A DNA stretch of 64,000 bases from Prevotella sp. GTDB taxonomy: Bacteria; Bacteroidota; Bacteroidia; Bacteroidales; Bacteroidaceae. Numbering within the stretch: position 1 is the stretch's first letter; the number at the start of each line of letters is the position of its first letter. The position numbers were made by a program, and so were the translations under genes. The notes beneath the pieces are model-generated. The model searched no databases. It saw nothing but the letters and a program-made list of their open reading frames with translations, and had not been told where the DNA came from. Positions 18,954-29,076 of this stretch are shown in pieces. The stretch is taken from the NCBI GenBank assembly GCA_017460515.1, contig JAFUAY010000015.1:1-64000 (forward strand), read 5' to 3'.

Positions 18954-19949
18954 ATGAAAAGAACAATTATGATCTGCCTCCTTGCCGCCGTTAGTCTGCT
19001 GACGGCAACGGCACAGCGTGGCATGCGTGTGAGAAAGAATGTACCGCTGGACTCTATCCGCCTGAGTGATCCGGCAATCTTAGCAGACCAAAAGACAAAG
19101 ATGTACTACATGACGGGAACAGGCGGCATGATGTGGCGCAGCAGTGACCTGAAGCTGTGGGAAGGGCCGTTCCGCGTTACGGAGTTTGAAGCTGATTCCT
19201 GGATGGGTCCGCGACCCATGATCTGGGCTGCCGAGCCACATGTCACGGGTGACGGCTGGTACTATTATTTCGCCACATTCACCAATCAGGCAGTGAAAAT
19301 TGGCAACGTGCGCGGCAATGTCATTGAACGACGTGCCTCGCAAGTGCTCCGTGCTGACAATCCTATGGGCCCCTACCGCGCCTTTGGTGATGCAACCTAC
19401 CTGCCTGCCGACCGTCCTACCCTCGACGGCACTTACTGGAAAGACCGTGACGGAAAGCCTTACATGGTGTTCTGCGGTGAATGGCTGCAGAACTGGAACG
19501 GCACGATGGAGAAGATTGAACTGAAGCCCGACCTCAGTGGTACCATAGGCGAACCGAAAGTACTCTTCCGTGCCAGCGACTCACCTTGGAGCCGAGAGAA
19601 GAACGACCAAGGAGAGATTACCTGGAACAAGGTGACTGACGGTCCCTGGCTCTTCCGCACCGCAACAGGACGTTTGGGGATGCTCTGGACCTCATGGGTC
19701 TTTGATGTCTATACACAAGGCGTTGCCTATTCAGAGAGCGGAACCCTCGATGGGCCGTGGACACAGGAGCCTGACCCTATCACGCCTCCAGGCTACGGCC
19801 ATTCCATGCTCTTTCAGCGCTTTGACGGCCAGTGGATGATGTCGGTACATCATCATTCTAAAGATGGCCGTGGCAGAACGATACGCATCCCCCATCTATT
19901 TGAGGTGGATATGAGCGGCGATAAACTAAAAGTCATTACCAACAAATAA
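18954..19949 (+). CDS. GH43-like family glycosidase, single domain
   Basis: A 331-residue protein with a signal peptide ending near residue 20 (TATAQ). The five-bladed propeller pattern of GH43 is clear: base Asp in RLSDPAIL (39), WAAEPHV at 91-97, a pKa-modulator-like Asp in TLDGTYW (158). In the usual general-acid position the motif reads VTDGPWLFR, with Asp 229 where many GH43 enzymes have Glu. The same TDGP form occurs in other Bacteroidales GH43-like proteins as far as I recall, so it may mark a subfamily and not a dead enzyme. The likely substrate is an arabinose- or xylose-containing side chain. It sits mid-operon after the sensor pair. Confidence 0.8.
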   Translation: MKRTIMICLLAAVSLLTATAQRGMRVRKNVPLDSIRLSDPAILADQKTKMYYMTGTGGMMWRSSDLKLWEGPFRVTEFEADSWMGPRPMIWAAEPHVTGDGWYYYFATFTNQAVKIGNVRGNVIERRASQVLRADNPMGPYRAFGDATYLPADRPTLDGTYWKDRDGKPYMVFCGEWLQNWNGTMEKIELKPDLSGTIGEPKVLFRASDSPWSREKNDQGEITWNKVTDGPWLFRTATGRLGMLWTSWVFDVYTQGVAYSESGTLDGPWTQEPDPITPPGYGHSMLFQRFDGQWMMSVHHHSKDGRGRTIRIPHLFEVDMSGDKLKVITNK

Positions 19950-19961
19950 CAACAATTGAAA

Positions 19962-21149
19962 ATGAAAGATTTCAAATACTACGCACCTACAGAGGTGGTT
20001 TTCGGTGAGAAGAGTGAAGAACAGGTGGCTGCTCTCGTGAAGAAATATGGCGGCACAAAGGTGCTGGTACATTATGGAGGACAGAGTGCAGTACGCTCTG
20101 GACTGCTGGATAAAATCTGCGGACTGCTGGAAGAAGGTGGCATCACCTACGTCAAACTGGGCGGTGTTGTACCCAACCCCCGTCTGAGTCTTGCCAAAGA
20201 GGGCATTCAGCTATGCCGTCGAGAGGGTGTGGACTTTATCCTTGCCGTCGGTGGCGGCTCGGTCATTGACTCAGCCAAATGTATCGCATACGGTGTCTGC
20301 ATGAATGAAGATGTATGGAATCTATACCTTGGCAAGGCTGAAGCGCCCAAGACCATGCTACCAGTAGCATCGGTGCTGACCATTCCCGCTGCCGGCAGTG
20401 AGATGAGTGAGGCCAGCGTCATCACGAATGAAGAAGGTGATGTGAAACTGGGATACTCCAACAACCTCTCGCGTCCGAAGTTTGCCATTATGAATCCCCG
20501 TCGCACCATGACATTACCACCCTATCAGACAGCTGCCGGTGTTACGGATATGATGATGCACACCATGGAGCGTTACTTCACGAAGGATGACGACATGGAT
20601 TTCACCACCGATATAGCCGAGGCCATGCTTCGCAGTATCAAGAATGCCGTATTTGCTGTGCTGAAGAATCCTGAGGACTATCGCTATCGTGCACAAATCA
20701 TGTGGGGCGGCAGTCTGATGCACAACGGACTTACGGGTTGTGGTGTGGCAGACGACTGGGCTACGCATCAGCTGGAGCATGAGTTAAGTGGATTATTCGA
20801 TGTTACACACGGTGCTGGTCTTGCTGCTATCTGGCCCAGTTGGGCACGCTATGTCATTCATGAGAATCTCTCGCGTTTTGTGCGCTTTGCCGTCAATGTG
20901 ATGGATGTGCCCAACGACTTTACCGACCCCGAGGGAACTGCCCTCAAGGGTATCGAGGCTATGGAGCGTTTCTATCACGCCATCGGCATGCCCATCAATA
21001 TCAAGGAACTCATTGGCCGCGACATCACCGATGCCGAGATCAAGGAGATGACACGCAAGTGTAGTCGCGACTATCAGAAGACCTGTGGTTGCCTCAAGGT
21101 GCTGAAGACCGAGGACATGGAGAAGATTTATCAAATGGCAAGAGGATAA
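19962..21149 (+). CDS. Iron-containing alcohol dehydrogenase (YqhD/BdhA-like)
   Basis: A cytoplasmic NAD(P)H-dependent alcohol/aldehyde oxidoreductase of 395 residues, with no signal peptide. The glycine-rich nucleotide-binding motif AVGGGSVIDSAK lies at about 95-106. The metal ligands are supplied by VTDMMMHTMERY and by the WATHQLEHEL...DVTHGAGLA stretch, as in the YqhD/butanol dehydrogenase branch. The start is set at ATG 19962; a TTG two codons earlier (19956) is less likely. It is the only clearly cytoplasmic enzyme in the operon. It may remove aldehydes formed during pentose or deoxysugar catabolism, or reactive aldehydes released with lignin-linked xylan; the physiological substrate is not determinable here. 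Confidence 0.9.
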   Translation: MKDFKYYAPTEVVFGEKSEEQVAALVKKYGGTKVLVHYGGQSAVRSGLLDKICGLLEEGGITYVKLGGVVPNPRLSLAKEGIQLCRREGVDFILAVGGGSVIDSAKCIAYGVCMNEDVWNLYLGKAEAPKTMLPVASVLTIPAAGSEMSEASVITNEEGDVKLGYSNNLSRPKFAIMNPRRTMTLPPYQTAAGVTDMMMHTMERYFTKDDDMDFTTDIAEAMLRSIKNAVFAVLKNPEDYRYRAQIMWGGSLMHNGLTGCGVADDWATHQLEHELSGLFDVTHGAGLAAIWPSWARYVIHENLSRFVRFAVNVMDVPNDFTDPEGTALKGIEAMERFYHAIGMPINIKELIGRDITDAEIKEMTRKCSRDYQKTCGCLKVLKTEDMEKIYQMARG

Positions 21150-21153
21150 TCAC

Positions 21154-23760
21154 ATGAAGAAGTTACTCACAATAGGTTTGCTGGTCGCCGCATGGGGGCT
21201 GACAGCATCGGCTCAGACATTGCCTTACCAGAATTCTCGACTCACAGCGGAACAGCGTGCCGACGACTTGCTGAAACGACTGACATTAGAAGAAAAGGTG
21301 CGCCTGATGATGGACACCTCGCCCGCTATCGACCATCTGCAGATACCCCAGTTCCAATGGTGGAACGAGGCTCTTCATGGTGTGGGGCGTAATGGCTATG
21401 CTACCGTCTTTCCCATCACGATGGCCATGGCGGCTTCGTGGGATGATGCTTTGTTGCATCGTGTCTTCACGACTGTCAGCGATGAGGCTCGTGTCAAGGC
21501 GCAGCAAGCCAAGCAATCGGGAAATATCCGTCGCTACCAAAGTCTTTCCTTCTGGACACCCAATATCAATATCTTCCGTGATCCTCGTTGGGGACGCGGT
21601 CAGGAGACATATGGCGAAGACCCATTCCTGACATCAAAGATGGGACTTGCTGTGGTGCGTGGCTTGCAGGGCTATAGCTATGATGGCAAACCACTCTCTC
21701 AGCATAAGAAACTATTGGCTTGTGCCAAGCACTTCGCCGTGCATAGCGGACCAGAATGGAATCGCCACACGTTTGATGTGGAGAACCTGCCCGAGCGCGA
21801 CCTTTGGGAGACCTATCTGCCTGCCTTCAAGGCATTGGTGCAGGAGGGCGAGGTGGCCGAGGTGATGTGCGCCTATCAGCGCATCGATGGTCAGCCCTGT
21901 TGCAGTCAAACACGCTACGAACAACAAATCCTGCGTGATGAATGGGATTTCAAGGGACTGATTACCAGCGACTGTGGTGCTATTCGCGACTTCCTGCCCC
22001 GTTGGCACAACACCGCCAAGGACAGCGAGGAGGCATCTGCTCAGGCTGTTTTGGCTGGTACCGATGTGGAGTGTGGCTCTGAGTATCGTCACTTGCCAGA
22101 GGCTGTGCGCCGTGGTGATATCAAGGAGGCCGACCTCGACCGTTCGCTTCGTCGTTTGCTCATCGCTCGTATGGAAGTGGGCGACTTCGACAAGGATGAC
22201 CAAGTGTCGTGGACAAAGATTCCTGCCTCAGCGGTGGCTTCGAAGGAACACAAGCAACTGGCCCTCGATATGGCCCGCAAGAGTATCGTGCTCTTGAAGA
22301 ACAACGGCGTCCTGCCGTTGGAGTATGCTGCGACAGTGTCGAAGCCTGCGAAGAAGGTAATTGTCATGGGTCCCAACGCCAACGACTCCGTGATGCAATG
22401 GGGCAACTACTCCGGCTATCCCACCAAGACCGTCACTGCCCTCGAAGGTATTCGCCAGCAGTTGGGTAATGTGCCTTATGTGCAGGGCTGTGGCCTTACT
22501 CGCAACGAAAGCATCGAGAGTCGTTTCGGCAATCTGCGTGCACCATTGGGCAATGCCGGCATGCAGGCTGTCTATTATAACAATACCGATATGAGTGGCA
22601 CGCCCGTTGCCACCGTCACTCTGACGGAACCTGTGAAGCTGAGCAATGGCGGTAACACCGTCTTTGCCCCAGGCGTGAACCTCGAGAACTGCTCTGCCCG
22701 TCTTGACGCAACGCTCATCCCGACTCGCGACGAGACACTTATCTTCACCATTGGTGGCGATGATAAGATTCGTCTGCTGGTCAATGGCGATACCATCGTC
22801 AACCTCTGGCAGGCTCGTCAGCGCATTCAGAATGCCCAGAAGGAGATTGCTGTAAAGGCAGGCGAACACTATCGCATACAGATTGATTATGTGCAGGAGA
22901 CGGGCTATGGTGCCCTGAACTTCGACATTCAACACAAGGCTGCCCCCACGCCGCAGGAGTTGCTGGCACAGGTGGGCGATGCCGAGACAGTGGTCTTTGT
23001 AGGTGGCATCTCGCCTCTTCTTGAGGGTGAGGAGATGCGTGTCAGCGAACCAGGCTTCCGTGGTGGCGACCGCACCAGCATCGAACTGCCACAGGCTCAG
23101 CGCGATGTGCTCCGCTGGTTGCATGAGGCAGGTAAGAAGGTGGTCTTTGTGAACTGCTCTGGTGGTGCAATGGCGATGGCGCCTGAGTTGGAAACCTGCG
23201 ATGCCATCCTTCAGTGGTGGTATGATGGAGAGCAGGGCGGCACGGCGTTGGCCGATGTCCTCACTGGGCGCTATAACCCCAGCGGCAAGTTGCCTGTGAC
23301 GTTCTATCGCAGTACTGACGACCTGCCCGACTTCCTCGACTACACGATGAAGAACCGCACCTATCGTTACTTCACGGGCGAACCCTTGTTCCCCTTCGGC
23401 CACGGCTTGAGCTATACGACATTCGAGTTCTCGAAGCCCACCGTCAAGGTGAAGGGCGATGCCGTCACTCTTACCGTCACGGTGAAGAACACCGGCAAAG
23501 TCGATGGTACGGAGACCGCTCAGGTCTATTTCCGTCGCACGGCAGATAAGGAAGGTCCGCTGAAGACCCTCTGTGCTTACCAGCAAGTGAACCTGAAGGC
23601 GGGCGAAGCTCGCACCATGAGCATCACCCTGCCGAAGAAGCAACTGGAGAGTTGGGACGCACAAACTAACACGATGCGCTTCGTGCCTGGTCAGTATCAA
23701 CTGATGGTTGGCTCGTCGAGTGCCGATAATGCCCTTTTGAATATCAACACAAAATTATAA
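21154..23760 (+). CDS. GH3 beta-xylosidase/glucosidase with PA14 insertion
   Basis: An 868-residue exported GH3 enzyme (signal peptide to about residue 21). The N-terminal barrel covers 30-370 and carries the nucleophile Asp in TSDCGAI (273) and the substrate-site motif KHFAVHSGPEWNRH. The second alpha/beta domain is split by a PA14 domain at about 465-592 (QAVYYNNTDMSG ... GYGALNFDI). The likely acid/base Glu lies in the EGEEMRVSEPGF loop near 624-635. A fibronectin-III-like domain ends the protein. PA14-containing GH3 enzymes in rumen Prevotella act on xylo-oligosaccharides or aryl-glucosides; beta-xylosidase is favoured here by the neighbours. It starts 4 bp after the dehydrogenase. Confidence 0.92.
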   Translation: MKKLLTIGLLVAAWGLTASAQTLPYQNSRLTAEQRADDLLKRLTLEEKVRLMMDTSPAIDHLQIPQFQWWNEALHGVGRNGYATVFPITMAMAASWDDALLHRVFTTVSDEARVKAQQAKQSGNIRRYQSLSFWTPNINIFRDPRWGRGQETYGEDPFLTSKMGLAVVRGLQGYSYDGKPLSQHKKLLACAKHFAVHSGPEWNRHTFDVENLPERDLWETYLPAFKALVQEGEVAEVMCAYQRIDGQPCCSQTRYEQQILRDEWDFKGLITSDCGAIRDFLPRWHNTAKDSEEASAQAVLAGTDVECGSEYRHLPEAVRRGDIKEADLDRSLRRLLIARMEVGDFDKDDQVSWTKIPASAVASKEHKQLALDMARKSIVLLKNNGVLPLEYAATVSKPAKKVIVMGPNANDSVMQWGNYSGYPTKTVTALEGIRQQLGNVPYVQGCGLTRNESIESRFGNLRAPLGNAGMQAVYYNNTDMSGTPVATVTLTEPVKLSNGGNTVFAPGVNLENCSARLDATLIPTRDETLIFTIGGDDKIRLLVNGDTIVNLWQARQRIQNAQKEIAVKAGEHYRIQIDYVQETGYGALNFDIQHKAAPTPQELLAQVGDAETVVFVGGISPLLEGEEMRVSEPGFRGGDRTSIELPQAQRDVLRWLHEAGKKVVFVNCSGGAMAMAPELETCDAILQWWYDGEQGGTALADVLTGRYNPSGKLPVTFYRSTDDLPDFLDYTMKNRTYRYFTGEPLFPFGHGLSYTTFEFSKPTVKVKGDAVTLTVTVKNTGKVDGTETAQVYFRRTADKEGPLKTLCAYQQVNLKAGEARTMSITLPKKQLESWDAQTNTMRFVPGQYQLMVGSSSADNALLNINTKL

Positions 23761-23767
23761 AAACCAA

Positions 23768-24373
23768 ATGAAAAGATTATTTTTACTGACCGCCCTGGCA
23801 GCTTTGTTCATACTGCCCAGCGTAGCACAAGAGAAAAAATCACCGTCGTTTGACGAAGTATTAACCACCCGCCGCAGCATTCGTAGCTATGACGCAACGA
23901 AGAAGATCAGCGAAGCCGAGGTGCGCACACTGCTGACTGCCGTTCAGGAGGCACCATCATGGGCCAATCAGCAGCCAACGAAGTATTATGTGGCCATCTC
24001 GCCTGAGAAACTTGCTGCCGTACAAGACCTGGTAGGCGGTAATAAGCAACGCATTCAAGACGCTCCCGTCCTCATTGTCTCTACCTTTGAACGCGGAAAG
24101 TCGGGATTCTTCAGAGGCAATCCTTCCAATGAGGTTGGAGATGGCTGGGGCGCTTATGACAATGGTCTCTCTAATTGCTACCTCATCCTGAAGGCCAGGG
24201 CAATGGGCTTTGACACCCTTATCATGGGTATGCGTGAGGCCGACAAACTGCGTGCACTGTTCAGCATTCCCGACAACGAGACGGTCATGGCCGTCATTGC
24301 GCTCGGCTATCGCAAGGGGCAGCCGGTACAGCCACGCCATCGTCAACTTGATGATGTAGTGAAGTTCTATTGA
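23768..24373 (+). CDS. Exported nitroreductase-family flavoprotein
   Basis: A 201-residue member of the FMN-dependent nitroreductase superfamily (TTRRSIRSYD near residues 33-42, APSWANQQPTKYY near 62-74, NGLSNCYLILKARAMGFDT in the middle, ALGYRKG near the end). What is odd is the N-terminus: a strong Sec signal peptide (MKRLFLLTALAALFILPSVAQ) precedes the catalytic domain, which usually stays in the cytoplasm with its FMN and NAD(P)H. The domain itself is complete. It lies 7 bp after the GH3 gene. It could reduce quinones or other redox-active aromatics in the periplasm if an electron donor is present; this is speculative. Confidence 0.85.
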   Translation: MKRLFLLTALAALFILPSVAQEKKSPSFDEVLTTRRSIRSYDATKKISEAEVRTLLTAVQEAPSWANQQPTKYYVAISPEKLAAVQDLVGGNKQRIQDAPVLIVSTFERGKSGFFRGNPSNEVGDGWGAYDNGLSNCYLILKARAMGFDTLIMGMREADKLRALFSIPDNETVMAVIALGYRKGQPVQPRHRQLDDVVKFY

Positions 24374-24472
24374 TTTTTCGGAAATGAGACTTCCTCATGC
24401 AAACGAGCACTGAGCTGCGCAAATATCTTAATGAACACCAATACCCCTACGAGTATTATTACTTACTAAACG

Positions 24473-26521
24473 ATGAAGCACTTTCATTATTTTGCACTAC
24501 TATTTGTATTTGCCCTCGTCTCAATGACGACAAATGGAGCCAAGCCGAAGCGGGCGCTAAAAGAAAAGGACATGGGCGCCTACCTGTTCACGTATTTCAC
24601 CGACCCGACACACTCACTGTTCATGGCCATCAGCTATGACGGCTATACCTTTACACCCGTGAACAACAGTGAGCCGATTATTGCCGGTGACAGTATTGCA
24701 GAGCAGCATGGCATTCGTGACCCACACATCTATCGCGCACCAAACGGAAAGTTCTATATCGCTATGACCGACCTGCATGTCTTCGGAAAGCAGAAAGGTA
24801 TCCGCACTACGCAATGGGAAAGACCCGAAAAATACGGATGGGGCAATAACCGTGGACTGGTACTCATGGCCTCCGATGACCTGATCCACTGGACACATCA
24901 TGTAGCCCGTATCGACCAACTCTTCCCTGAGAAATTCGGAGAGATAGGCTGTGCATGGGCTCCGCAGACCATCTGGGACCCACAGGTAGGCAAGCCGATG
25001 GTCTATTTCACCATCCGTCAGCAGGCAGGTGGGCGTACCAAGCTCTACTACAGTTATGCCGATGAAGCCTTTACCACGCTGGAAACTGAGCCGCAGTTAC
25101 TCTTTGAATATCCCGACGACAAGATTCAGGTGCTTGATGCCGATATCTGTCCGATGCCCGACGGCCGTTATTTCATGACCTATGTGTCTCAGGAGAATCC
25201 TGGTGGCATCAAGTATATGATTAGTGACCGTATCAATCACTTCGACGACTATCATGCCGAGCAGATAGATGCGGAGAGAAGCGGCTGCGAGGCACCTAAT
25301 GTTTGGAAGCGCATTGGTGAGAACAAGTGGGTTGTCATGTATGACATCTATAGTGTGACCCCTCATAACTTCGGTTTCGTAGAGACCTCTGACTTTAAGA
25401 CGTTCAAGCCGTTGGGACGTTTCAACGAGGGTGTCATGAAGATTCAGAACTGTATCTCACCCAAACACGGTTCGGTAATTCATATCACGAAGGCTGAAGC
25501 CAAACGCCTGGAAAGCTACTGGAACGAGCAGCAGAAAAAGAAACAAGCCATTCGTAGTGGTGAGCAATGGCCCGATGATGGTGGACGCCACATCAATGCT
25601 CATGGTGGCGGTGTACTGAAGCATGGCGATACCTACTATTGGTTTGGCGAACACAAGAGCGACCGTACGAGTGATGCATTGGTAGGCGTGATGTGCTATG
25701 CCTCGAAAGACTTGGTTAACTGGCGTAACTGTGGCGTAGCACTGAGCGTAAGTGAGCAGCGCGGACATGACATTGAGCGCGGTTGTATCTTAGAGCGCCC
25801 AAAAGTCATCTATAATCCCGTGACGAAGAAGTTCTGCATGTGGTTCCATCTGGAACTGAAAGGAAAGGGCTATAGTGCCGCCCGTTATGGCGTTGCAGTG
25901 GCTGACCGTCCGGAAGGACCATACAAGTTCCTCTATTCTCAACGGGCGAATGCCGCTACATGGCCGATAGAAGGTTCGCCGATGGGATTCGACGAATACG
26001 TAAAGCGTGACTATGAAACCGGACAGATGTCGCGCGACATGACCCTGTATGTTGATGATGACGGTAAGGCCTATCATATCTTCTCATCGGAAGAGAACTA
26101 TACCCTTCACATTGCCGAGCTGACAGGCGATTATCTGCACCATACCGGTCGCTATACCCGAATGGCACCTGGCGGTCATAACGAGGCACCCGCTATCTTC
26201 AAACATGAGGGCACTTATTGGATGATTACCAGCGGTTGTACAGGATGGGAGCCCAACGAAGCTCGCATGTTCTCTGCTCCCAGTATCTGGGGACCTTGGA
26301 CGCAGCATCCTAATCCCTGCCGCGGTCCCAAGGCTGAGAAGACATTCAACGGACAAAGCACTTATATCCTACCCCTCGACGGTCAGTATATTTTTATGGC
26401 AGACATCTGGCGTCCTCGTCATCCGCGTGACGCCCGTTATATCTGGTTGCCCATTGAGTTTGAGAACGGTAAGCCCGTCATTCATTGGCGTGACGAATGG
26501 GAGCTTAACGCAGGGAAATGA
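24473..26521 (+). CDS. Tandem GH43-like two-propeller glycosidase
   Basis: A 682-residue exported protein holding two separate GH43-type beta-propellers. The first (about 30-345) has RDPHIY with base Asp 83, CAWAPQTIWDP near 160-170 and GCEAPNV with Glu 273. The second (about 365-680) begins HINAHGGGVL and continues with ILERPKVIYN and NEAPAIF, the pattern of GH43_24/34-like galactan or arabino-side-chain enzymes. A short charged linker (NEQQKKKQ) joins them. Two different propellers in one chain suggest two linkages attacked in sequence. It is the last gene of the plus-strand unit, with a 99-bp gap before it that shows no clear promoter, and a terminator candidate at 26639-26683. Confidence 0.85.
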   Translation: MKHFHYFALLFVFALVSMTTNGAKPKRALKEKDMGAYLFTYFTDPTHSLFMAISYDGYTFTPVNNSEPIIAGDSIAEQHGIRDPHIYRAPNGKFYIAMTDLHVFGKQKGIRTTQWERPEKYGWGNNRGLVLMASDDLIHWTHHVARIDQLFPEKFGEIGCAWAPQTIWDPQVGKPMVYFTIRQQAGGRTKLYYSYADEAFTTLETEPQLLFEYPDDKIQVLDADICPMPDGRYFMTYVSQENPGGIKYMISDRINHFDDYHAEQIDAERSGCEAPNVWKRIGENKWVVMYDIYSVTPHNFGFVETSDFKTFKPLGRFNEGVMKIQNCISPKHGSVIHITKAEAKRLESYWNEQQKKKQAIRSGEQWPDDGGRHINAHGGGVLKHGDTYYWFGEHKSDRTSDALVGVMCYASKDLVNWRNCGVALSVSEQRGHDIERGCILERPKVIYNPVTKKFCMWFHLELKGKGYSAARYGVAVADRPEGPYKFLYSQRANAATWPIEGSPMGFDEYVKRDYETGQMSRDMTLYVDDDGKAYHIFSSEENYTLHIAELTGDYLHHTGRYTRMAPGGHNEAPAIFKHEGTYWMITSGCTGWEPNEARMFSAPSIWGPWTQHPNPCRGPKAEKTFNGQSTYILPLDGQYIFMADIWRPRHPRDARYIWLPIEFENGKPVIHWRDEWELNAGK

Positions 26522-26531
26522 CAACAGTTAA

Positions 26532-26545
26532 CGCAACGCATTGCG
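26532..26545. promoter_or_regulatory. Possible LacI half-palindrome after the operon
   Basis: CGCAA-CGCA-TTGCG resembles the GCAACG palindromes upstream of the LacI gene. It lies just after the last operon gene, so it could be an auxiliary operator or chance. Confidence 0.25.
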
Positions 26546-26590
26546 ATAGGATTCCTGTATTAAATTATTGGGCTGTCACAGAAAAATGAG

Positions 26591-26598
26591 TATATTTG
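26591..26598 (+). promoter_or_regulatory. Promoter-like box between convergent genes
   Basis: TATATTTG fits TAnnTTTG with TTGG at 26568-26571 and a 19-nt spacer. No gene follows; the predicted transcript runs into the terminator at 26639-26683. Confidence 0.5.
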
Positions 26599-26600
26599 CA

Positions 26601-26684
26601 GTGTCTTAGCCAACACAGAAAGACACATTATATATTAAAAGTGAGCCACTCCTCAAATCGAGGAAGTGGCTCACTTGATTTTTT
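26601..26684 (+). ncRNA. Candidate 80-nt small RNA
   Basis: Starting about 3 nt after the promoter-like box, the sequence has a 5' hairpin (GTGTCTT 26601-26607 with AAGACAC 26620-26626), an A/T-rich linker and a strong terminator hairpin ending in TTTTTT. This is the usual plan of a bacterial small RNA. It lies between two convergent hemicellulase genes. The alternative is that it is only the operon's terminator region with a chance promoter match. Confidence 0.35.
26639..26683 (+). terminator. Intrinsic terminator of the LacI-led operon
   Basis: AAGTGAGCCACTCCTC (26639-26654) pairs with GAGGAAGTGGCTCACTT (26660-26676) with one bulge, followed by GATTTTTT. A short A-rich run on the other side may let it act for the minus-strand gene too. 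Confidence 0.8.
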
Positions 26685-26698
26685 ACGGGATTGCTTCT

Positions 26699-28921
<2,223 letters not shown>

Positions 28922-28944
28922 TTAAATTGTTTCGTTTACGCTTG

Positions 28945-28952
28945 CAAAGATA
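28945..28952 (-). promoter_or_regulatory. Promoter -7 box of the GH10-CE1 gene
   Basis: The minus strand reads TATCTTTG about 55 nt upstream of the start codon. No clear -33 element was found, consistent with activator dependence. Confidence 0.55.
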
Positions 28953-28983
28953 GTCAATTCCTACGGAATCTATTCGCTTCCAC

Positions 28984-29011
28984 GTGTCGCATTATTTCAA
29001 AAATGTCTCAT
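28984..29011. promoter_or_regulatory. Imperfect TGTCTCA-type direct repeat
   Basis: GTGTCGCAT (28984-28992) and ATGTCTCAT (29003-29011) are 19 bp apart, centred some 45 bp upstream of the -7 box of the GH10-CE1 gene. The core matches the repeats at 4539, 37571, 46031 and 62834. Confidence 0.35.
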
Positions 29012-29060
29012 GACAATCATTTTATACGGAAACATTCTTCGCGAAAAGAAAAAAACTTCG

Positions 29061-29068
29061 TATTTTTG
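29061..29068 (+). promoter_or_regulatory. -7 box almost abutting the CotH gene start
   Basis: TATTTTTG ends 8 nt before the ATG at 29077. With a start 3-5 nt after the box, the leader would be only a few nucleotides long. No -33 match is evident. Confidence 0.45.
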
Positions 29069-29076
29069 CACCTGAT

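Noticed and set aside
18900..18954. Frameshifted HATPase domain after the second sensor
   Set aside because: Only 49 bp lie before the next gene and no ATPase motif (N, G1 or G2 box) occurs in any frame.
22228..23700. A 490-codon minus-strand frame
   Set aside because: It is fully antisense to the GH3 gene, which has all catalytic motifs; it is a by-product of codon bias.
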